Of a stretch of DNA of 33,831 nucleotides, positions 31,760 through 33,831 are shown one piece after another. The DNA comes from CAZLFA01 sp964558665. GTDB lineage: Bacteria; Desulfobacterota; Syntrophia; Syntrophales; PHBD01. Within the stretch, counting starts at the first letter, position 1. Each line of letters begins with the position of its first letter. The notes beneath the pieces were generated by a model, which worked only from the letters and a program-made list of their open reading frames with translations, had not been told where the DNA came from and made no database searches. The position numbers and the translations under genes were made by a program. The stretch lies in NCBI GenBank assembly GCA_964558665.1, contig CAZLFA010000046.1, positions 1-33,831 of the forward strand, written 5' to 3'.

Positions 31760-33706
31760 ATGTCGATAGATCCGAAGAAGACAAAAATTCTGCTGGTGGA
31801 AGATTCTCCGCTGATGCGGAAAATGGAGGTAAAAACCCTGGAGACGATCGGCTTTGAGGGAATCATCGAGGCTGATGACGGCAATATTGCCGTTTCCATA
31901 CTTCAGAGCAATCAGCAGGTGGACCTCATAATAAGCGACTGGAACATGCCCAACATGAGCGGCTTCGAGCTCCTCGTGTGGGTCCGCGCAGATGCAAAAT
32001 GCAAGGCAATCCCCTTCCTCATGGCAACCGGCCAGTCAGACCGGGCGCAGGCGGAAAAGGCCACGGAGGCCGGCGTCAGCAGCTTTATCGCCAAGCCCTT
32101 CAATGCGGAAGAGCTGAGGGCGAGAATCGAAGAAGCGATGGGCGAAAAAAAGGAAGAGGAGCCCGTTTCCAAAGAGGAGATGGCCCCCAAAACAACCGCC
32201 TCCGGAAAGGCGCTGCTGCGGATTGCCCATATTCAGATCACCGATCACCTGATCCTGGGGGTTTTGAAAAACATGATCCAGCGGGGAGAGGTTTCACCCA
32301 AATATTTCGAACTGGAGACACGCTGTCTTCCCGGCTGGAACCCGGTATACCAGGATCTGGAAAAGGGCGTCATCGATGCCGCTTTCGTCCTGGCACCGAT
32401 CGCCATGGAGCTTTTCGGCTATGGAACGCCCATCAAGCTGGTGCTGTTCGCCCATAAAAACGGCAGCATCTTCGTGCGCAACAGGCTTGGTAATTTCCGT
32501 GAGCCGTACAGCGACTTTTTCAGAGGAAAATCGTTTCTTATCCCGCACATGATGTCCATCCATCATATGCTTGCCCATATGTTCTTTAAGCAGATCGGAC
32601 TGCAGCCGGGAGTGGCCGGCAAGGGAGCTGTGGACGTGGCGTTTGAGGTGGTACCGCCGATCGCCATGCCGGGTTTTCTCAGCGCCAATCCGGACACGGC
32701 CGGTTTCCTGGTGGCGGAACCCATAGGAACAAGAGCCATTGCCGCCGGGGCGGCGGATCTGCAGTTCCTCTCCGGCGAATTGTGGGAGAACCATCCCTGC
32801 TGTGTCGTTGCCGTGCGCGACGAGTTTATCGACAGGCACAGGGATGCAGTTTATGAATTCACCGAGTTGCTGGTGCAGGCGGGACGCATCGTAGAGCAGC
32901 GGCCCGACAACGCCGCCGAAATCGCCGTGCCCTTTCTCGATCCCACCAAGCAGCTCGGTCTTAAGGTGCCCATTCTGAAGAACGTCCTCAAGGAAAAACA
33001 GGGAATCAAGACGGGCGACCTCTTCCCGGTAATTGAAGATCTGGACAGGATCCAGCGCTACATGCACAAGGAGATCGGCATCGGCAAACTGATCGACCTG
33101 GAAAAATTTGTGGACACGCAGTTTGCCCAGCATGCCTTCAAGGACAGCGCGATCAGCAGAAGGCCTTCGATACTCAGGGAATCGGAGACGACAATCTATG
33201 AACTCCTGACACGCGGGGTTGAACAGGACACAAAGGCCTCCAAGGCCATGCTGAGCGCCGAGGGCAAGTATCTCACCTTTTCCCTGGGTGACAGCGTGTT
33301 CGGCATCGAGTTGATGCGCATCAGGGAAATTATCGGCATGAGGCCGATCAGGAGCATGCCGCAGACTCCCGGCTTTTTCAAAGGTGTCATCGATCTGCGC
33401 GGAAAAGTCATCCCCATCGTTGATATGCGGCTCAAATTCGGCATGCCGGAGCAGGCATACAACGAGCGCACATGCATAATCATCCTGGATTTCGGGCAGG
33501 GAGCCGATGGTCTGGTGGGGGTGGTTGTGGATGTCGTCCTGGAAGTCCTGGATGTGAAGGCAAGCCAGATCGAGGAGACCCCCTACTTCGGGCCCACGGC
33601 AGATGCACGGTTCATCCTGGCTATGGCCAGCATTCAGGGGTCGGTAAAAACCCTGCTGAACATCGACCATGTCATCAGCCGCCAGGAGGTAAGTTTCAAG
33701 GGATAA
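31760..33706 (+). CDS. REC / NMT1-like binding protein / CheW fusion
   Basis: 648 residues, no signal peptide or membrane helix. REC: residues about 8-128, with D60 in IISDWNMPNMSG and K112 in AKPF. Residues about 152-430 resemble the NMT1/NrtA/SsuA type of periplasmic substrate-binding protein (LLRIAHIQITDHLILGVLKN, GVIDAAFVLAPIAMELFGYG, AHKNGSIFVRN, FLVAEPIGTRAIAAG). Here that domain sits in the cytoplasm. Residues about 500-645 are CheW (KYLTFSLGDSVFGIELMRI, VIDLRGKVIPIVDMRLKFG). It reads as a CheV-like coupler with the domain order reversed and a ligand-binding module inserted. Shine-Dalgarno GAAGGTG. Partner gene: the 4Fe-4S protein 13 bp upstream. Confidence 0.9.
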   Translation: MSIDPKKTKILLVEDSPLMRKMEVKTLETIGFEGIIEADDGNIAVSILQSNQQVDLIISDWNMPNMSGFELLVWVRADAKCKAIPFLMATGQSDRAQAEKATEAGVSSFIAKPFNAEELRARIEEAMGEKKEEEPVSKEEMAPKTTASGKALLRIAHIQITDHLILGVLKNMIQRGEVSPKYFELETRCLPGWNPVYQDLEKGVIDAAFVLAPIAMELFGYGTPIKLVLFAHKNGSIFVRNRLGNFREPYSDFFRGKSFLIPHMMSIHHMLAHMFFKQIGLQPGVAGKGAVDVAFEVVPPIAMPGFLSANPDTAGFLVAEPIGTRAIAAGAADLQFLSGELWENHPCCVVAVRDEFIDRHRDAVYEFTELLVQAGRIVEQRPDNAAEIAVPFLDPTKQLGLKVPILKNVLKEKQGIKTGDLFPVIEDLDRIQRYMHKEIGIGKLIDLEKFVDTQFAQHAFKDSAISRRPSILRESETTIYELLTRGVEQDTKASKAMLSAEGKYLTFSLGDSVFGIELMRIREIIGMRPIRSMPQTPGFFKGVIDLRGKVIPIVDMRLKFGMPEQAYNERTCIIILDFGQGADGLVGVVVDVVLEVLDVKASQIEETPYFGPTADARFILAMASIQGSVKTLLNIDHVISRQEVSFKG

Positions 33707-33783
33707 GTTTTTATTTTTATTTGCCTCTATCCGGTGTTTTCAGGCGGGAGCTTTTATCCGTTTGCCCGGCCCGGCCTTAATGA

Positions 33784-33830
33784 ATACCACCAGTAAACTG
33801 GTGGTATCGAGAGCCCCCCTAAAAGGGGGG
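33784..33830. repeat. two adjacent perfect hairpins at right edge
   Basis: ATACCACCAG-TAAA-CTGGTGGTAT (33784-33807) and CCCCCCT-AAA-AGGGGGG (33814-33830). Both are palindromic intergenic repeat types. They lie about 80-125 bp past the fusion gene's stop and may also end its transcript, but no T-run follows inside the window. Confidence 0.6.
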
Positions 33831-33831
33831 T

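Noticed and set aside
32294..33670. 458-codon minus-strand frame
   Set aside because: Antisense shadow of the REC-CheW fusion; composition is typical of reverse-strand translation.

Overview
The window reads as a chromosomal segment of a Gram-negative, motile bacterium, probably a deltaproteobacterium (Desulfobacterota, Syntrophales-like). This is inference from gene style: lipoproteins and Sec-secreted proteins, multidomain chemotaxis and PAS signalling, a 4Fe-4S protein, a PilB/GspE-type ATPase and many palindromic intergenic repeats. No rRNA, tRNA, CRISPR array or transposase gene was seen.

Layout. 1-1140: an AT-rich block with the start of a HEPN-domain protein, cut by the left edge, and a small lipoprotein. 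1140-1980: gene-free, packed with dispersed palindromic repeats. 1983-5964 (minus): three secreted proteins in a tight operon (TPR protein, LprI/SPRY-like protein, unknown). 6000-6358: a second repeat block holding a diverged copy of a unit in the first. 6359-8263: an alpha/beta-hydrolase lipoprotein. 8500-11453: a cold-shock/RNA-handling cluster (RRM protein, cold-shock protein, divergent DEAD-box helicase), in which two genes have leaders with intrinsic terminators. 11555-14182: CheV and a methyl-accepting chemotaxis protein. 14814-14986: a large nested hairpin element. 15016-16803: hemolysin-III family protein and an acyltransferase. 17119-18195: a PAS-PAS protein. 18280-21015: a ferritin-like protein followed by a ferritin-like/PilB ATPase fusion. 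21141-25870: secreted phosphatidylserine decarboxylase-like protein, MASE1 histidine kinase, secreted esterase. 26102-26572: a third ferritin-like paralogue. 26678-26899: a small protein. 27159-27340: a second nested hairpin. 27356-30259: mnmG operon with a small overlapping ORF upstream. 30389-30506: a third hairpin. 30664-33706: 4Fe-4S protein followed by a REC / binding-protein-like / CheW fusion.

Most notable: (i) three ferritin-like domains sharing one residue signature, one fused to the N-terminus of a complete PilB-type ATPase; (ii) a chemotaxis protein with an apparently cytoplasmic periplasmic-binding-protein-like domain between REC and CheW; (iii) three copies of a nested hairpin whose stem covaries; (iv) possible attenuators in the leaders of the cold-shock protein and DEAD-box helicase genes. 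All functional statements come from reading motifs by eye; no database search was run.
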